A stretch of DNA of 64,000 nt from Sphagnum magellanicum (taxonomy: Eukaryota > Streptophyta > Sphagnopsida > Sphagnales > Sphagnaceae), in NCBI GenBank assembly GCA_021904315.1, contig CM038917.1:16352041-16416040 (forward strand), given 5' to 3'. Below are positions 61,890-64,000 of the stretch, piece after piece (position 1 is the stretch's first letter; every line of letters starts with the position of its first letter). The translations under genes and the position numbers were made by a program. The notes beneath the pieces were generated by a model that had not been told where the DNA came from, ran no database searches, and worked only from the letters and a program-made list of their open reading frames with translations.

Positions 61890-64000
61890 TTATAGTACCT
61901 TAATTTTAAAAAACTAAAAAAAGAAAGAAAAAATTTAAAAGGCACAATAGGTTAAAAAGATGACACAATACTATAAGGATCATCTAGATCTATTGGAAAT
62001 ACATTTGGAAGTAAAAAAGGCCAAGTCTTTAAGTTAAAAAATGACTAATGTGGAAAAAAAAGTTGATAGTAAGGATACATTGAAAAAAAAACTATACTAG
62101 GTTAGCTTCATGATTAAACTCCAAGTAGAATGTACAATAACGTTGGGGCTACTAAATGAACAAACTTAAACCTTGGAAAGAAAAAAGTAAAAGCTTGGAG
62201 TTTTACAATAACAATTGGAAAAAGTATAATGGTTAACCATAATTAGCCACAATTAACTACTACCAAGGGTAAGTTGGTAAAGGTTGTTATAAATATTATT
62301 GGATTCAAATAGAGGTGGGAAGACACCAAGGGTAAGTTACAATAGCCATGGTGGAGAAAGATATGTTGAAAGAAGAATTAGAATCATAATGAGAAATTAT
62401 GTCTGTGGATATCATACTATCTTGCAACTAGAGCTCAAAAACCACTCAAGTACAACTGTGTTGCAACTACATCCTCCAAAGTGTAGTTCCTATGCAATTA
62501 TAATTTATAAATATAACAATTTAATAAATAAATTTCCACGTTAAAAAATAAGCTAATTTTTTGGTAGTTACATTGTAATTTTACATGTGTTTTATATATG
62601 GTAATTTATATGCGTCGTATTTTCACATGTAATCAACTATGTTTGACCTTTTGAAGAGTTACATTATAATTTTAAAGTGCAACCAAGTTAGGATTATTAA
62701 AAAACAAACTAACATTGAACAATTTTTTTGCAATTAATGTACATGTTTCATATGTGTGATTATGCCATGTGTTTGCATTCCCACCATCCATAAAGTACAA
62801 TCTTTGTAACTAGTTTTCAACTATGAAGTATGTTCATGTAGTTGGTTGGCCACTATGTTGCCACTGTGTGGCCACTCAAATGCCATTAGTTGTTACATAT
62901 ATATGTGCCACTAGAGGGCCACAATATTGATAGCTAAATACATAATTTCTAATCTTATATTTTGGTTTAAAATCTGACTAGAATTTAATAAAACTAATAC
63001 TAATAGAGTCTACTTATTCATATCTACTTATAACTAATTTCAGAGTTAAAATCCAATAATGGAAGTATGATAAAAACATTCAAAACAAAAATTATGGCTA
63101 TGGAAGTAAAGTTTTTTCTAGAAATCAAGGTGCTCTTCTCTCATACTCCATTCAAAATTCAATGCTCTACAATGATACAATCTTTTTCATCTTCCTCTTG
63201 GCCCCAAAAATATTCATCAACAAAACAATCCTATGTTCTACTCAAATTCAAATGGTGATAAAAATTATGTAATCTAGCTAGTATTTCCTAAAACAATAAC
63301 TTAGGTAAGTAGAAATATACTTACTAACTATTACCATACCATAAGTAATTATCGTAATTCTCCTTTAACATTGACATTGTTTTATAATTCGATAATCATT
63401 ACAGTGCCACTACTTAGCCACTAATATAGTACTATCAATTCTATCCGTATAAAATGTGAATTTGTAAACTTCAAATTGAATCCCAATGATATAAAAACTA
63501 TATTAAAAAATATTTAGATTAGAGGTACATCAAGGTATTCAAGCTTATACACCTAGAATTGTTGTAGGTTACACAATCAAATGCAAAATTGATAATGGAT
63601 GATTATTTTATAGATAGTTCCTTGGCACCCACAAAGATTGCATATTGTGGCATATTTAATGTATAATATTTAAAAATATTTTATTAAATATTAAATGTTA
63701 ATTTATGGCTTATTTTATTTAATTATTATGACTAATTTTTTTAAATAATTAGCCTTCAGTTTAAATTAATATATCTAATTTAAATAATTATGAAATCAAT
63801 TAATTCAAATAATTCATTTTTCATAATTAAATAAATAACTAGTTTTTAAATATTGTAGTAAATGTTATAGGACGTTAAAATACATGTGCCATGTTGGGAT
63901 GAACTCATAAAAGCTTAACTCTAAAAACAAAACATGAAATAAATAAAATAAAATTTCATGGCTATTATTTAGTTCATTTAGTTTTGTGTTTTCGCACCTA
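61890..64000. other. AT-rich right edge, no gene recognised
   Basis: Short words such as GGTAAGTTGGTAA/CCAAGGGTAAGTTA (62,265-62,340) and TTGCCACTGTGTGGCCACT (62,860) recur locally. The frame 62,299-62,544 matches nothing known. The last 400 bases are TTAATTTAAATAATT-type low complexity. Confidence 0.4.

Noticed and set aside
1-64000. CRISPR arrays, bacterial operons, ribosome-binding sites
   Set aside because: The sequence is plant nuclear in character; the direct repeats seen are minisatellites or tandem duplications without unique equal-length spacers.

Overview
The window reads as nuclear DNA of a land plant with a very large, gene-poor genome. It is AT-rich, intact reading frames are few, and most recognisable sequence is old transposable-element debris: Ty1/copia, Ty3/gypsy, CACTA, PIF/Harbinger and Helitron relics, plus tRNA-related short elements. 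The depth of decay and the nesting suggest a lineage that keeps its dead elements, such as a gymnosperm or fern. That placement is inference; no marker gene settles it.

The only intact-looking gene is at the left edge: the first 93 codons of a DUF1218 membrane protein on the minus strand, whose upstream side carries a 27-bp minisatellite. At 8.5-13.5 kb lies a truncated copia element (primer-binding site, gag, integrase) split by a 2.6-kb non-autonomous CACTA element with a 3-bp target duplication. At 15.8-16.6 kb is a dead PIF/Harbinger transposase. At 20.4-24.2 kb a CpG-rich block leads into a degenerate copy of the large subunit of replication protein A (RPA1), with a GT..AG intron still in place, so it is not a retrocopy.

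From 25.7 to 47.1 kb the window holds three dispersed copies of an unclassified ~300-bp repeat (R1, one copy interrupted by a small Helitron-like element), a Tourist-like MITE, a near-perfect 82-nt fold-back, several tandem duplications, a low-complexity CCTAGG-type array, and a solo gypsy LTR with a 5-bp target duplication. From 48.5 to 51.9 kb a minisatellite is split by a second CACTA element whose interior is a pentamer-phased array that changes strand. From 53.7 to 57.9 kb are a related LTR, a 716-bp Helitron-like element with internal tandem repeats, and a minus-strand gypsy gag-protease-RT relic. The remaining stretches, listed below, show no gene I can support.

Nothing here amounts to a working multi-gene system. 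The coherent story is layered transposition with reconstructable pre-insertion sites, plus one decayed host gene (RPA1) and one live-looking gene fragment (DUF1218).
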